Shown: positions 48,795-62,079 of the stretch, piece after piece
Position numbering within the stretch: the first letter of the stretch is position 1
Layout: every line of letters starts with the position of its first letter
Assembly (NCBI GenBank): GCA_009760855.2
Contig: WPIO01000004.1
Location: 3,292,501-3,356,500, forward strand
From: Cristatella mucedo
Taxonomy: Eukaryota; Bryozoa; Phylactolaemata; Cristatellidae
DNA length: 64,000 nucleotides
Reading direction: 5' to 3'
Position numbers and translations under genes: made by a program
Notes under the pieces: model-generated
Seen by the model: the letters and a program-made list of their open reading frames with translations, nothing else
Database searches by the model: none
What the model was told of the DNA's origin: nothing

Positions 48795-50640
48795 ATGGTT
48801 GCTTTTTCTATGGCCCATGGATTATGCATTACCAATAGAAAAGCGCCCGGCAGCCTACTCGGGGGCCGCGACCGGATGCCCCGCTCGTTTGGTACTCGTA
48901 GCATTGTCTCGAACCACCCTCGAGCGGTTTCCATCAAGCACTGCGGTATATCTCTCAACTTAGTGGTCATCAGATCTGCAATTACCCAGCCTGCGCATCT
49001 TTCACGTGTCTTTCGAATTCTCATTCAATATGCAATGAGCCCCTTATAATAAATGACGCGATTTCTGAACAACGCCTCGACCTCCCCGCCTTACCCGAGA
49101 CCTGGCTGAAATCAGCTACCTGCCCTACAATAAAAGACGCAACCCCGACAGGCTTGTCATTATTTCATACTCATTAATCAATCAAACCTGATGGCGGAGT
49201 CGCCGTTATCACTCACCCTTTAATTTTAAGCCTCTCCCAGCCCCTCTGAAGCAGTCTTTCGAATCTGTTTTGAGTTCATCCGACAACAAGCTGCCTATTG
49301 TGGCATACGTTTACCGCCCAGCATGTAACAAGTCCTGCTTTTTCTCAGATTTCTCTATCATTTTGATTTTGTGTGCAAGCAGTCAATCCATTCTCCAATA
49401 GATGATTTCAAAATTCATTTTGATAACTCCTCAGATGTCTCGAGCACCGAGGTTTTTACACTGACAGATTTACTTCCTCTTGTGGCTCAGATGTACGAAC
49501 TGACTCACATCAAGGGTCACACGCTCAACTACTCAACTACATTTTCTCCTAAAACATTATCCTATCATAATCTATTATTAATAAATTCTATTATCTGACC
49601 ACATGAAAATCTTATTCATTATGTAGTGCGTGACCTTTGCATGTATAGTCTTCTGTGAACCGCGAAACCTTAAAACCTCTTGACATGGATGCTGTCCAGA
49701 TAAGAACATAGTCTTCGCCCCTGCTGCTAAATTTCTTTCCGACCTATCATCATTTATAGAATGCTTCTAATCGACACTAGCTGATTTTTTCGGAGAGTTT
49801 GCACCTCTGACTAAGCACATTGTGCGCCCTCACCCACGCGGCCGATGGTTTAACGCAGACTTAACTAGCTAGGCCTACTGAGCCGAAGCTTAAAAAACAT
49901 GCAATATCAGAACTGACTGTTCGTCGAAAAGCATACGAGGACTAAAGTAGATAATAGCAATAAGTACTAGCATAGGCAAAGTCTAGCTTCTATAAAACAT
50001 TGTTGAATCTCAGATTCACAATAACAAAATGCTGATGTCTACGATCAACAATCTCCTCGAGGAGATGATCCTCTCCGAGGTTCACTGCTTTCATAGTTAA
50101 CCTCGTGATTCGATCGCTTCTCGAGCTTCTTTGTCAACAAGACAGACAAGATCCGAGAGTCCATATCTAGGGTAGCAGCCTCCCCTCTAGACTTCTGTCT
50201 CTTAATCAAGTGCAGCACCTCATTGCTTACATTCAAGGACGCCAGGAGCGACCTCATCGTGAAGTTCATATCCTAATCAAAGACTAGTATTCTAGACCTT
50301 ATTACCCCTGTGATGCTTCTAACATGCATAGATCTGCTGCTGCCATGCATAACTAACATTATACATATGACATTCGCCTCAGGTCATGTTCCAGCACCTT
50401 TCAAAAAGGCTGTAGTCAGGCCACTACTCAAGAAAGCAACACTAGACCTAGAGAGATTGAGTAACTTCTGCCCAGTATACCTTATATCTTTCCTATTGAC
50501 ACTGGAACGAGTCGTGGCAGACCAGCTGAGCTCATTCGTTGAAACTTGAAACCTAGCTAGTAAGTTCCAGTTTAGTTTTAGAGCTTATCACTCCGGAGCG
50601 TCGGGATTGCTTTGGCTGTCATTGGCCCATCGCCTCTGCC
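48795..50640 (+). mobile_element. LINE family A copy with AP-endonuclease region
   Basis: The only copy here reaching the start of the endonuclease: INDAISEQRLDLPALPETWL carries the ETWL catalytic Glu motif. Next come FKIHFDNSSDVSSTEVFTLT, THIKGHTLNY, an SIISDH-like end (SII then stop), the EFAPLTKHIVRP linker and the RT start (LPCITNIIHMTFASGHVPAP, FKKAVVRPLLKKATLDLERL). It breaks off after about 50620, before motif A. Stops throughout. Confidence 0.85.
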
Positions 50641-50644
50641 TGAC

Positions 50645-53520
50645 TTGTCCACTGTGTTAGTGTGCGTCTTCGCGATTAACTGTAGGGCTCTCTACCAGAT
50701 AATTGTTCGTGGTTTTTATTGGCACAGTTTCTGCATCTGATTGATTGCCAACATTACCCTTGTGCTTGAAGCCATTGAAGAATAAATTAGTGCGTTCATG
50801 GCGTTTAGGACACCTTACTGTCTCCCTTTAAGTATAATATCTCTCTCTCACCCCCTAACTTCCCTTCCCTGCCCTCCCTCTCTCTGTTTACGTATGCGTG
50901 TATTGTAAATCGTCTGACTGAGGCTTATATGTATGTATATGTATAGGCTGAGGTATATGTATAGGTGCGTATGAGGATTCACCGAATTCACTGCTTCTCC
51001 AGATGTCATCGGTAAATATTATACTAGATTCGGAATTTCCGCTTACAGTTTGTGTTTGGCAGTTAATATATATTACTAGCGTTCTTTATTGTTTACACGT
51101 AGTCTACCTGCAAAGGGGCGATATATGTTGCTAAATTTAGAATAGGAAAACTTTCAGAGATTAATTGAAACATGCGAGTGAATATTGAAGTCGTCACTAC
51201 AGCCCACTCCGAAAGCAGGCCGATACGGGAGCTGAGATTTTCGCCGTGAAAGAGGAACCCGATGCCTTAATGGCAAATGGTGTGACCACGCGGCTTATTG
51301 TCAATTAAGAGAAAACAACCAGCATCCTGATCCCTGAGTAAGGTAGTCCACACAAGCCGGTGGCTCCTTGACGACAGTCAATCACCGTACAAAACCCAAG
51401 CAGCGCTCTCCCTCGTTCGGGCCATTATACCATACTATATATTATATAATTATATATATATATATATATAATATAATTAACCTATCGTCGTTCGGGTAAT
51501 TAAAATCGTGTGATCCAAAACGAGCAGCCGTTTTCTCAAGGATGGCAATATTCTTTAATATTTGTCTATCGGAGAAAATGAATGATCCATCGGGAGGGGG
51601 AAGTTTCGGAGTTTTTACTGCAATTGACTCTGCAATGCACGAGAAGGCTTTCTCGGCCTTTCTCTTTTGCAATAACAATAATAATAATAATAATAATGAG
51701 AATATCGTGCGTAAGCTCCTCCAAGCCGCTTTCACTGATTACGGCGGTCCCAGTACCCCAGTACCTCTTCTCTTTTTGGTACGTGCCCACGTGTGTCACC
51801 AAAGGCTAATCATTCCTTATCATAATGCTAGTGTTTAAACATTTAGAGTAAAAAGATTGACCTAAGCAACTTAAATGTGTGCGCGTCACTTAACTAACGA
51901 ACTATGTAGCCTTTTACGATTCTGATGAGCAAATGCAGGGTTCTCCCTGCTGGCAAAAAAGCAAGGCACAGTCAACTGAGTAAGTCTGTTGTGAATCTCT
52001 ACTCCGATGCAAATTAAAGCTCACTCACCTTAAGCAAGCATTGAGAAAACACGCTATTTCAGATCGAATATTTGCCAAGTATTCCGTAACTCACTGTAAA
52101 GGCTAACAGAGAAAACGCAACTAATTGTAAGCAAGGTGCACACCTCGTTATCAATGGCAACTTGTAGGAATGCTTCCGAATCCAATTTACAGACCGAGGG
52201 AGACGAAAGGCGACTGTCACTTCACCTCTTACTTATCCGGAACACGGTGACAGAACCGGCGCTGTGGCAGTGTACAGAAATGACCTTACACATGATACAG
52301 CAAATACCGCGCGGTTATTTATGACAGCCTCACTGGTCATACGACTAACTGGCCGAGCAGGCGTGAGGGTGCTGCCTTCTTGGCTTAATCCAGAGACACG
52401 GCTGGCCGTGCATTACCGCAGAATGTCCGGATCGACATCTTGAATCAACATCTCTGCGCTGCTGCTGCTTGGGGACTAAGAAATATAAAGAGCCATCTCA
52501 GCATGGGAGGAACTTCGCGTTGAGGTGCGGCACGGCAGTGGCAGCGCGAGATTAGATTCGTTCCCTGGGCGGTCCGCACGAGGCACGAGGTGATGGCAAG
52601 CAGTCGGCGAAATAACGAACGGGAAGCGAGCAGCCAAGCAGCTTGGAGCAGCTAAGAGCGATGGCTCAGAGCAGCTCAGAGCAGCTTAGCAGCGAATGCT
52701 CAGCTGTCGCGTCGGTTAAGCTCGTCGCTCGGGTCGCTTCCAATGGCTGATTCAGCGTGCCCTCTGAGTGACATTATCCGCGTCCTACGGCTGAAAACGT
52801 GCGACACTATGGAAAGAAGGCTTTCAATCAGAATATGGATACGGCTTGCGTTTGACAAATGGGCTATTCGCGCCGATGCCGCCGACGCTTAATTCCCTAC
52901 AGCGCCGAATAGCAAAAGACGGAATGTATGAAGGCCGGTAAATGAGCAAGTCGTCAGTCCGCGTCGTTTAAAATGCGTTGTCACGCTGTTTGTCTCGTCG
53001 TGCAGTGACGTGGCGCAATACTCTGGGGGTCGGGGTTCCGCTTCCGAAGTAAGTATCAAACCCGTATAGCGATGGTGAAATGAGTTCAGCTTGATTTGTC
53101 ATGTACTCTGTCCTCTCAGCCAAACGTTTGGCAGTGCCCGCAACAAGCAACAAACTCCATCTACTCCTACATAATTATCGTCTGTCAAATTGTGCGCTTT
53201 GATTTTAAAAAGATAAGTTCGTTACCCTCCAAAAGGCTTACACCTTTTTCTTTTTCTCTTTCTCTTTATTCCGGACTAAAACAAAAAGATGCCGATGGCT
53301 AGCCATGCACAAAAAATAGTTTTTAACAAACTGAAAATAGCAGCGTGAATCTGGTATTGATGGAGAGTATAGCGAATATGGAGTACAGGGCGAGTGGCTC
53401 GAGAGGAGCATCAATGACTTCGTTATATACGTATGTATGAACTATGAGCTGTGCACCGACCTATGAACTGTGAACTGTGCACCGACTGCAAACGCCTTAC
53501 TGTGCCGGGAGACCAGCCAG
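50645..53520. other. Unassigned, AT-rich with small GC-rich islands
   Basis: Contains (TA)n near 51440-51475 and (AAT)n at 51672-51698. Protein-like but unassignable frames occur at 51481-51735 (minus), 52743-52891 (plus, starting MADSACPLSDIIRVLR) and 52968-53153 (minus). No convincing exon chain. Confidence 0.3.
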
Positions 53521-53521
53521 C

Positions 53522-53608
53522 TTCTCAAAAGTGCCTAGAGTGAGATTCAGTTTTCTGAGGGGGCTAATAAAATGTATCATTATTATTATTATTAGTATTA
53601 TTGTTACA
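53522..53608 (+). repeat. LINE tail fragment
   Basis: AAAAGTGCCTAGAGTGAGAT, TCAGTTTTCTGAGGGGGCTA, then (ATT)n. Solo 3' end. Confidence 0.75.
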
Positions 53609-53629
53609 ATCAGTGAGTTACAGAAGCCA

Positions 53630-54382
53630 TACAATCTGCTTAGTTTCAGCTACGTAAAGTTGCTAAAACTCGGGCTTACTTATTCAAGGATACAACATCC
53701 ACATTGGCCCGTGCATTTGTAGCACCCCCGCTTCGATTTCTGCAACTCACTGCTTGCTGGTCATCCGGAGTTTGCAATTAGGCGCTTAAAACAAATTTGT
53801 GCAAAAATCGGCAGTTAGGCTTGCCTGTCGTCAGAATTGCAGTTGCCACATTACATCATATCTTGCTGACCTAAACCGACTCCTTGTCAAGCTCAAGCAT
53901 CAAGGTTTTGTCACTCACTTTTAGGTCCCTTCATTCTCTGGGTATAACCCACCTATCAGATCTACTCCAACACCAGGCTAGACATAGTTCTAATCGCTTT
54001 TCTGAACCAAATCGTTTTTCTACCCCTTGTATGAACTCAAATCTTTTGTTGATCGTGCCTTTAGTTCGTATTCTCACAGAGCCTGAAAATCACGCCCGAC
54101 TGACTTTACGGCATCCTCTGACTTGACGAAATTTAAGAAAAGCAAAAAACGCACGTATTTGCCGAAGCTTTTAGTGGGTCCTAGTGATTGGTCTTTTGTG
54201 TACTTATTCGTACTGACACGACATACTGCCACTTACCGTCTTTGCATGCTAACCCTGTCATGGCCACAGCTAACCATGTTATCATCGTGCGCTTGCCCTT
54301 AATAACCATATAATGATGCTTCCTTTATAGTAAATTAAGGGCCTACAAAGATATTAAGTTTTCCGAGGGCGCTATAAAAATA
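53630..54382 (+). mobile_element. LINE family A C-terminal part with tail
   Basis: TTTCAGCTACGTAAAGTTGC, CGATTTCTGCAACTCACTGC, TTTTAGGTCCCTTCATTCTC, GATCGTGCCTTTAGTTCGTA and the tail ACAAAGATATTAAGTTTTCC then GAGGGCGCTATAAAAAT. Frames broken. Confidence 0.82.
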
Positions 54383-55025
54383 TAAAGTCAGCCCCCCCGA
54401 CTAAAGATGGTTTGACCTATGAAAATTCGAAGATACGAACTCGGCCACGGTCGTGCAAAAAATAAAAAATAAAAATATATCCAAGAAAAATTTAAAAATC
54501 GGCGCGCCGTCAGCAGATTTGACACCGACGCAACGTTACGGCAAAGGAAACGATGTCTGAGAGCTACGTAATGAGGAGCTCTCTTGCTTGCGTGACTTGC
54601 CGTATGTAAGAACCCTAACGAGCTAACCGAAACCACTTAAAAGCAAAGCAGCTGATTCACCTCAGCCATCTACCAGTAACGAATGTTTAGAGGAAGAGGG
54701 AGTTGATGATCCTCAAGCGAAACAGTTCAAGTACTCCTCATCCCCTCCTCACAATAGTAATCAATGTACAGCACTACAACTACCAGCTTATGTAGGCCCT
54801 GAAATACTCCAAATAATGATATGCAAAAGTAATCTTATTCATTTGTTCTTATCTATTTCTTATTTTCTATGTATTTGCGCACAATTTAATTAGTTTACCT
54901 CTCCATGTCTTCGTCAGAACATGTCGAAGTAGAACGTCCCACATACCACTATCGACTTACGAAAATTCGACTCACTACAGATTTTCCGGTTCATTTGTAT
55001 TTCGTAAGTTGGGCTCACTATTGCG
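54383..55025. mobile_element. Possible non-autonomous DNA transposon (pogo/Tigger-like ends)
   Basis: The ends are loosely inverted: AGTCAGCCCCCCCGACTAAAGATGG-type at the left, and at the right (reversed) AGTGAGCCCAACTTACGAAA. Both are followed inwards by TGA-C and GAAAATC words. The interior has a short coding-like plus-strand stretch (NECLEEEGVDDPQAKQF). The match is imperfect and no clear target duplication was found. Confidence 0.35.
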
Positions 55026-55054
55026 ATTAATGTTATGTCAAAAATACACGGAAC

Positions 55055-55715
55055 AAGTTAGATAATGTATCCCTGTCTAAGCAAGCCCGAATTTGAGAAA
55101 TTTCGTCTAGCAGAAAGTAGGCAGACTAGACTGTGGAGCTGATCGGATGGTCGGATTATGAAAGGTGCTTTTGGAGCACGACGCCTAGGATATCGTGCAG
55201 ATTCAACGAAGCACGACGCCTAGGATATCGTGCAGATTCACCGAAAGATACGCTGGCAGAGCATATCTTTTTGGCGTAAGGTTTTTTAATTTTTAAATAT
55301 AACTTAGTTTTCCAATTACTACTAAGTTGGTTTTATCATCGTTCAATTTAGTAAAGTTGGCCATCATCCATGAGCTGATGTCATAAATATATGCAGCGAT
55401 GAAGTTGAGAGAATTTGACATGCTGGAGGGCTGGGAGGGATCAAAGCAAAGGTACAGCCGAGTCTTATCTGCATAGTAGTGAAAGCCTAGATTGTTCCTC
55501 GAAATCACATCGGCAAGAAGGAAGTAAAAACCGTAAAAAGAACCGGACCAAGCACAGAGCCCTCAAGTACGTCATACTTCAGTGGTTCCTCAGATGATCA
55601 TTTTCCATTCAAATAAATACTTTGGAGTCTCCCAATGAGATAGAACCTGAGCTATTGCAGTGTAGCAATGATTTCCAATGACGTGTATAATGATGTCCAG
55701 GTGAGATGAGCGACG
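55055..55715 (-). mobile_element. LINE family A, inverted 5' segment of a twin-primed copy
   Basis: The minus strand reads RT from the SGRLQS-like block through VISRNNLGFHYYADKTRLYL (YADK for YADD), DISSWMMANFTKLNDDKTNL, to LLDEISQIRACLDRDT. A 30-bp unit (CGACGCCTAGGATATCGTGC) is duplicated at about 55178-55240. It abuts the downstream part of the same element in plus orientation. Confidence 0.88.
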
Positions 55716-56480
55716 CTCGAAAAGAACTGTTTGTCATGAGCGTCGCAAGAATCGATGTTTGTCGTGAGCGTCGCTGTTGCCACATCGCACCACTTCTCAC
55801 TGACCTGCACTGGCTACCAGTCAAGCAACGCATCGACTTCAAGCTTTTTTCACTCACATTTAGGTCCCTTTATTCTTTGGCTCCAGCCTACCTATCAGAT
55901 CTACTGCCCCACCAGGCTAAGTATAGCACCACTCGCTGTTTTGAATTTAATTGTTTACTTATACCTCCTACAAAAAACTCAAATCATTTGGAGACCGTGC
56001 CTTTAGTTCGTAAGCTCCCAAAGCCTGGAACTCACTCCCGAGTTGAATTCCGACATCCCCTAATTTGACGACATTTAAAATGAAACTAAAAGCCTCTATT
56101 TATCACAGCATTGTGTGAGTCCCTGTGATCCGTCTTTTATGTGCTCATGTACGCTGACGCTGTGCATGCTGAAACTCCCCCGACTTGCTTCACGACATCC
56201 CCTGACTTGACCGCATTACAAAACGCACATATTTATAATAGCATTTACTGGGTCCCTGTGATTCGATCTTTATGTGCTGATGCATGCTTACACTGAATGC
56301 TGCCAATAACCGTACTTGCATGCTGACCGTTTGCATGTCACCCCTAATAATGCTCTCCTTGTTGTTTATTGAGCATGATACCACTCACCCTTCGATAGTG
56401 CTTCCTTCGCAGCAAATGTAAAACGCTTAGAAAAAGATCGAGTTCTCCGAGGGCGCTTTATAAAGTGTATGCTTATTAAC
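55716..56480 (+). mobile_element. LINE family A, 3' segment of the twin-primed copy
   Basis: Opens at VCRERRCCHIAPLLTDLHWL, continues LFSLTFRSLYSLAPAYLSDL to the tail AAACGCTTAGAAAAAGATCG, GAGGGCGCTTTATAAAGTG. About 110 bases of element between the two segments are missing. The 3' coding end/UTR is partly repeated (56030-56175 and 56176-56310). Confidence 0.88.
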
Positions 56481-56489
56481 ATTATTCGA

Positions 56490-58125
56490 CTATTAATATA
56501 ATACCATGCAGAACTAGCATAGTAAATATGTCCTTAGCCTGTGGTCATGTCCCTGCACCTTTCAAAAAGGCTGTTGTTAGGCCAATAATAAATAAAGAAC
56601 TGCTAGACCAAGAGAACTTGAGCAACTTTCGCTCAGTCTCCTTTCTACCGTTACTATCAAAGACACTGGAACGAGTCTTAGCAGATAAGCTGAACTCATA
56701 TATTGAAACTTCAAACCTTGCTAGTAAGTTCCAGTCTGCGTTTAGAGCTAAACACTCCACAAAGTCAGCATTGCTGAGGATGTACAGCGACCGTCTCAGG
56801 AATTCAGACTTGGGTAAAGTCTCTCTTCTACTTGTGCTTGATCTTTTGGCATCATGCAATACTATTGATCACAAAATATTTCTGGAGCGTCTCGCACCTC
56901 GCCTAGGCATCTACGAAACTGCCCTGCAATGCGTCAGGTTTATCTCAGTGGAAGACTGGAGAGTATTGATGTGAATGGACAAAGATCATCTGAGACATCG
57001 CTAAAGTATGGGTTACCTCAGGGGTCGGCACTCGGTCCGCTTCTTTTCACAGTTTATACTCTACCTCTTGCCGATGTGATCGCGAAGCACAGTCTAGGCG
57101 CTCAATTCTATGCAGGTGACACTCAGTTGCACCTTTGCTTTGATACCTCTCAGCCCTCGAGCACGTCGAATTTTCTACATGCCCTTGCCTCATGTATCGA
57201 TGACATCCAAAGGTGAATAGCAGCAAAGCTTCTTAAATTAAATGACAAACAAACCAATCAGCTGGTTATGGAAAGCCCAGTGTGATTCAGAAATTGGAAA
57301 ACCTAACGCTAAAAATCGGCTCCGCTAGCATATCTCCTGTTGAATTTCTAGGTAATATAGATGTCTGGTTATAAAGTGATCTTTCTTGAGACGACCCCAT
57401 CAGCTCCGCAGTCAAGTCTGCCTACTTTTAGCTACGTAACATTGCTAAAGTTAGGGTTTGCTTAGGCAGGGATACTGCGTCAAAAATAGTCCATGCATTT
57501 GTGATATCTCGTCTCGACTTCTGTAACTCACTGCTTGCTGGTCTACCGTCATGCGCAATCCGGCGCTTACAGTTGATGCACAACTTTACAAGCTAGGCTC
57601 GTCTGTCGTTAGCGTCACATTTGCCATATCGCACCAATTCTCGCCGACCTGCATTGGCTCCCAATCGAGAAGCGTATCGACTTAAAGGTTCTTTCACTTA
57701 ATTTTAGGTTCCTTTATTTTCTGGCCTTATCCTACCTACCAGAACTGCTCCCCTTCCAGGCGAAGAATCCTACAACGTGCTATTCTGACTCGACTCGTTT
57801 AGCCATCACCTCGTATGAACCTGAAAGCCGTTGGAGACCGTGCCTCTAGTTCCTACGCTCCCAAAGCCTGGAAATCACTACCGACGCACGTCACAACGTC
57901 CCATGACACGACACAATTTAAAAGTAAGCTTAAACAGTACCTGCTTAGTAGAGCATTTGGTGTGTCATTGTGATTCGTCATTCGTGTCCGTTTAAACGCT
58001 TACACGCGCCTGCTGCTTGCGGATGTTGCCGTCAAACATTTGGTAATGCTTTCTATACAGCCTCTGTAAAGTGCCTAGAAAGAAATTTAGTTCTTTGAGG
58101 AAGCAACACCATTTTTTTATTATTA
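56490..58125 (+). mobile_element. LINE family A, RT to tail, catalytic Asp lost
   Basis: SLACGHVPAPFKKAVVRPII, LSKTLERVLADKLNSYIETS, KFQSAFRAKHSTKSALLRMY, motif A LLVLDLLASCNTIDHKIF, then GLPQGSALGPLLFTVYTLPL, and AQFYAGDTQLHLCF where the YADD motif has become YAGD. Frameshift near 56935. The C-terminal part and tail end at about 58125 in (ATT)n. Confidence 0.9.
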
Positions 58126-58129
58126 TTAT

Positions 58130-59395
58130 TTTTATTTATTCAGGATGCAGAGAGTTTCTTATTTACCGGCTGAAGAAGGCTCGCCGGTAGATAATGACCA
58201 ACGGCGACACCATAACCTATGTAAAGCATATCCTGTTTTGAGTCGCCTATCCGAGGACAGTTCATGCACGATCACAGCGAAGATATTAGCGGCATACCCA
58301 GAGGTATTACGAAGAAGCTAGGTAAAGATCCACACCGAGCCTGGTGCCACCCGAGGCCACTCTCTAGCGCAGGGAGGAGATTGAAGTCTTCTGTTGGACA
58401 GGATGGCAAGCGTCTGGTTGTAGCAGCGAAATTTAAGCGCGATTAATTAGACCAGTTGGACCAACTAGACTTGCCTAAGTATTTTCCACTGTAACCGCCT
58501 TTCTGCATTTGAATTTCTCCCTATATCCCACAAGAATAGCCACAACATTAATCACATGCGGCTGGTGGTCAGCACTGGGTGCAGCGCTGGGTGCTTTACT
58601 AGCCTCAAGTAACGCCGGTAGGTCCGTAGTCATGCAGCAAGCCTTTGTCTGCTTTGAGCTAAGTTACGAAATTCGAAACTGCTTAACCTGACCGATGATT
58701 TGTGCACTACAGCCATTTTGCTGTTTCGGTCGTAGGAACCAGTGCCAACTGCTGTCCACGCTGATAGCTTTTCGCTATAAATCAAGGTACTTCCTTATAA
58801 GATGCTGCTAGCCAATCTCCAAGCTGCCGTGGCCTGACACGACGTCGATTTGGTTAGTCATCGTTGCGGCCTCATCGGAGCATCTGGGCGTCAACTTTTG
58901 GCAAGCACATGTCGATGACCTCACTCAAGCTAGACCTAGTCTGTATATGTATCTCGGTGCCTGGCTTGACAGAAATCCCTGAAGAATGGGCGGTTTTCAA
59001 GACTTTCTATAGAGAAACCAAAGCTTAACAAGTATTGGTTGAGCCGACCATGGCTGATCGCCTACTTCTCACGCTGCACGCACCGCAAGCGCATAGCACG
59101 GCTGACGTCTGGGTAAAGGAAGCAAGATAAGAATAAGGTAAAGGAAGGTAAAGGATAAATTAAATCCAATCAAAGAAGACCAAAGGAAGACTGAACTGGA
59201 AGCGCTAAAAATTCGCATCAGGGGAAGAAATCTTGGTGTGGAGTAGTCATAATTCCTAGTTGCCCCAAGTAACGAGGAAGATTGCACCAAGCGTGGATTC
59301 GACTGCGGGGATGCTCGGAATTGTAAGCAACTGTCTAAAGCCGTCGAAATCGCCTGTTTCTGCAGCTCTGCAATAAGAAGTTGGCAAATATACTC
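58130..59395. other. Unassigned sequence
   Basis: Short frames only (58264-58446, 58509-58691 plus). No domain or repeat family recognised. Confidence 0.3.
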
Positions 59396-59399
59396 GTCA

Positions 59400-60240
<841 letters not shown>

Positions 60241-60244
60241 TCGT

Positions 60245-61430
60245 AATAATAAGACATTTATATAGCGCCAACACAGAGCTTCGAGTCTTTTTCTAGGTGC
60301 TACAGAGAAAGCATGTCAGTTGGGTATTGGTAAAATGCACCGTGTGTCAGTACTCAAAACCTCGCAAAGGATAATGCACATGGACTAGGAAACGTGAGAA
60401 ACACTGGTTTTCAGCTTCTATTTTACTTTAGTCAAGTTACGGCATGTTGTGACCTCAGTCGGAAGTAGTTTCCAGAATGTAGGAAGAACTAAAAGTATGG
60501 TTTCCGAAGGGTTTGAGGTTAGTTCGAGGAAAAGTTGGTGCAGTGAGTCAGAAAAGCGGATCGTGTGATGACGAGCCTGATAAGGAAATACAGCTCTGTC
60601 AAACGACTTTTACGATAGAAAAGCTAGCAGGACGCAGAGTTATGCGCCAAACATAAGCGCCTTTCTGCGAAGACTAGAGGAAATGCAAGTGGAGAGTTAT
60701 ATTGATTCAAGTAAAAAATGCATGGACCAACTTGAATATGCTATCTCTGTCTAAGCAGGTCCGAATGGTATTTTTCGCAGTTGCATAGTAGAAAGTCAGT
60801 GCACATGACTGTGGAGCTAAGGTAGCCGTCCAGCTAAATGTCCCTTTGGAACATGACGCCCAGATTGCTTGCCGATTCCAAAGAATATGTGCTGTTAAGC
60901 CCGTTTTGATGTTTAGATTTTGGAATTTCTGTGTGCTTGGTTTTCTGTACCACTTAATTTACTCATAAATAGTAATTTGATTTGATCTTCATCCAGTCTG
61001 AGAAAGTTTGCTGCTAGCCCTGTGCGATTTTTACCAATAAATGCAGCAACGGAGTTGAGAGAGTCGGTAGTTTTGCAAGGCTACATGGAATCCTAGAAAA
61101 GGTACAGCTATGTGCCATCATCATACAAATAAAAGGCCTGACTGAGCTTGACGATTATATCAGCAAGCGGTTGCGTATACATTGTGAAAAGAACTGGACA
61201 AAACTCATATCGCTGGGTCCCTCATAATTTAGCGGCTCCTTGGATGACCGGTATTCGCTGCAATCAACGCTCCCAAGACACCAACTTCCGCTATATGGCC
61301 ACCCAATGCTAATTTTCTTTTTCTGTCTGTTGCAGAATTCTCCGAAAGTCAAAGTTTTTACGAGCGTCGAATACGAAAACTAATGCAGCTCAAACTCTTT
61401 TCGAAATAGACAATATTCTGTTTGACCGTC
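60245..61430 (-). pseudogene. LINE family C copy, RT to tail (minus)
   Basis: Tail ATAATAAGACATTTATATAG and CTTTTTCTAGGTGCTACAGA. Minus-strand RT remnants are LVFVFDAR (motif A) at 61340-61375, SSKEPLNYEGPSDMSFVQFF in the motif B region, and the FRLDEDQIKLLF-like block. Diverged, full of stops. Confidence 0.65.
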
Positions 61431-61434
61431 GCTT

Positions 61435-61945
61435 GTTTGAATTTCATGACGATCTATCAATGGGCAATTAAATTCTAGCCGTTTTTTCTACTGACTAATC
61501 ATGCATGCTTCCCCTTCCCCCCGAAACCCACATGAGCGGTCTGTGATATGATCTTCGCCGGATCTTAGTGGCTTTACTATTCGATGCGATCTTGCGTGCC
61601 AGTTATTGCTACTCTATCACCGTTCAATGCATTCCTAATTGCTGCTGCTTCCAGAGTTCGCGAATTGGTCAATCTCCCGCACGAAGCCTAATCGCAGTAA
61701 GAGAGGGGTGCCGAGTCGGGTGGGGGGCAGGCGCATAGTTCAGAGGTCAGGGTCAAGAATAGGGGCGCGTGCTCAGTATTTCCAGTGTTGTCTGGAGCTG
61801 TTCAGCGAGATCGCCCTCGAACACTGCTATGTGTCACTCTAACTTAGTAGTCAGGAGGTTTACTATAATACCAGCGGGCAATCTTAAAGCGTGCCTAAAG
61901 AATGTGCGATTAAAGTAAAGACTAGCTAATTTAAAAGCCTCATTT
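61435..61945. other. Unassigned sequence
   Basis: No exon or known repeat recognised. Confidence 0.3.
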
Positions 61946-61949
61946 ATGT

Positions 61950-62045
61950 AGGGGTAGAAGAGCCTCAAAAGCTATCACAACCACTTTTGCAGACGAGAAT
62001 ATAGGATAGCTTGGCTGCCGGACTCGAACCCGTGATTATGTGCCA
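61950..62045 (-). repeat. tRNA-derived SINE2 copy, diverged
   Basis: The minus strand carries a B box (CGGGTTCGAGTCC, 62019-62031), then a diverged body and AGGCTCTTCTACCCC, matching AAAGGCTCTTCTGTCG at 14975. Confidence 0.6.
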
Positions 62046-62079
62046 GAAGTTGTTCTTTCTTCATACTGGTTGATTTTAG

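Noticed and set aside
51481-51735. Minus-strand frame ending in a KAEKAFSCIAESIAVKTPKL-type segment
   Set aside because: It looks coding-like but runs into an (ATT)n microsatellite upstream; no splice site or family identified.
52028-52100. Minus-strand exon between TTTACAG and GTGAGT
   Set aside because: Good splice sites, but all three frames contain stops; at most non-coding.
52968-53153. Minus-strand protein-like frame (…LISPSLYGFDTYFGSGTPTP…)
   Set aside because: No ATG near its start, no convincing acceptor, no recognised family.
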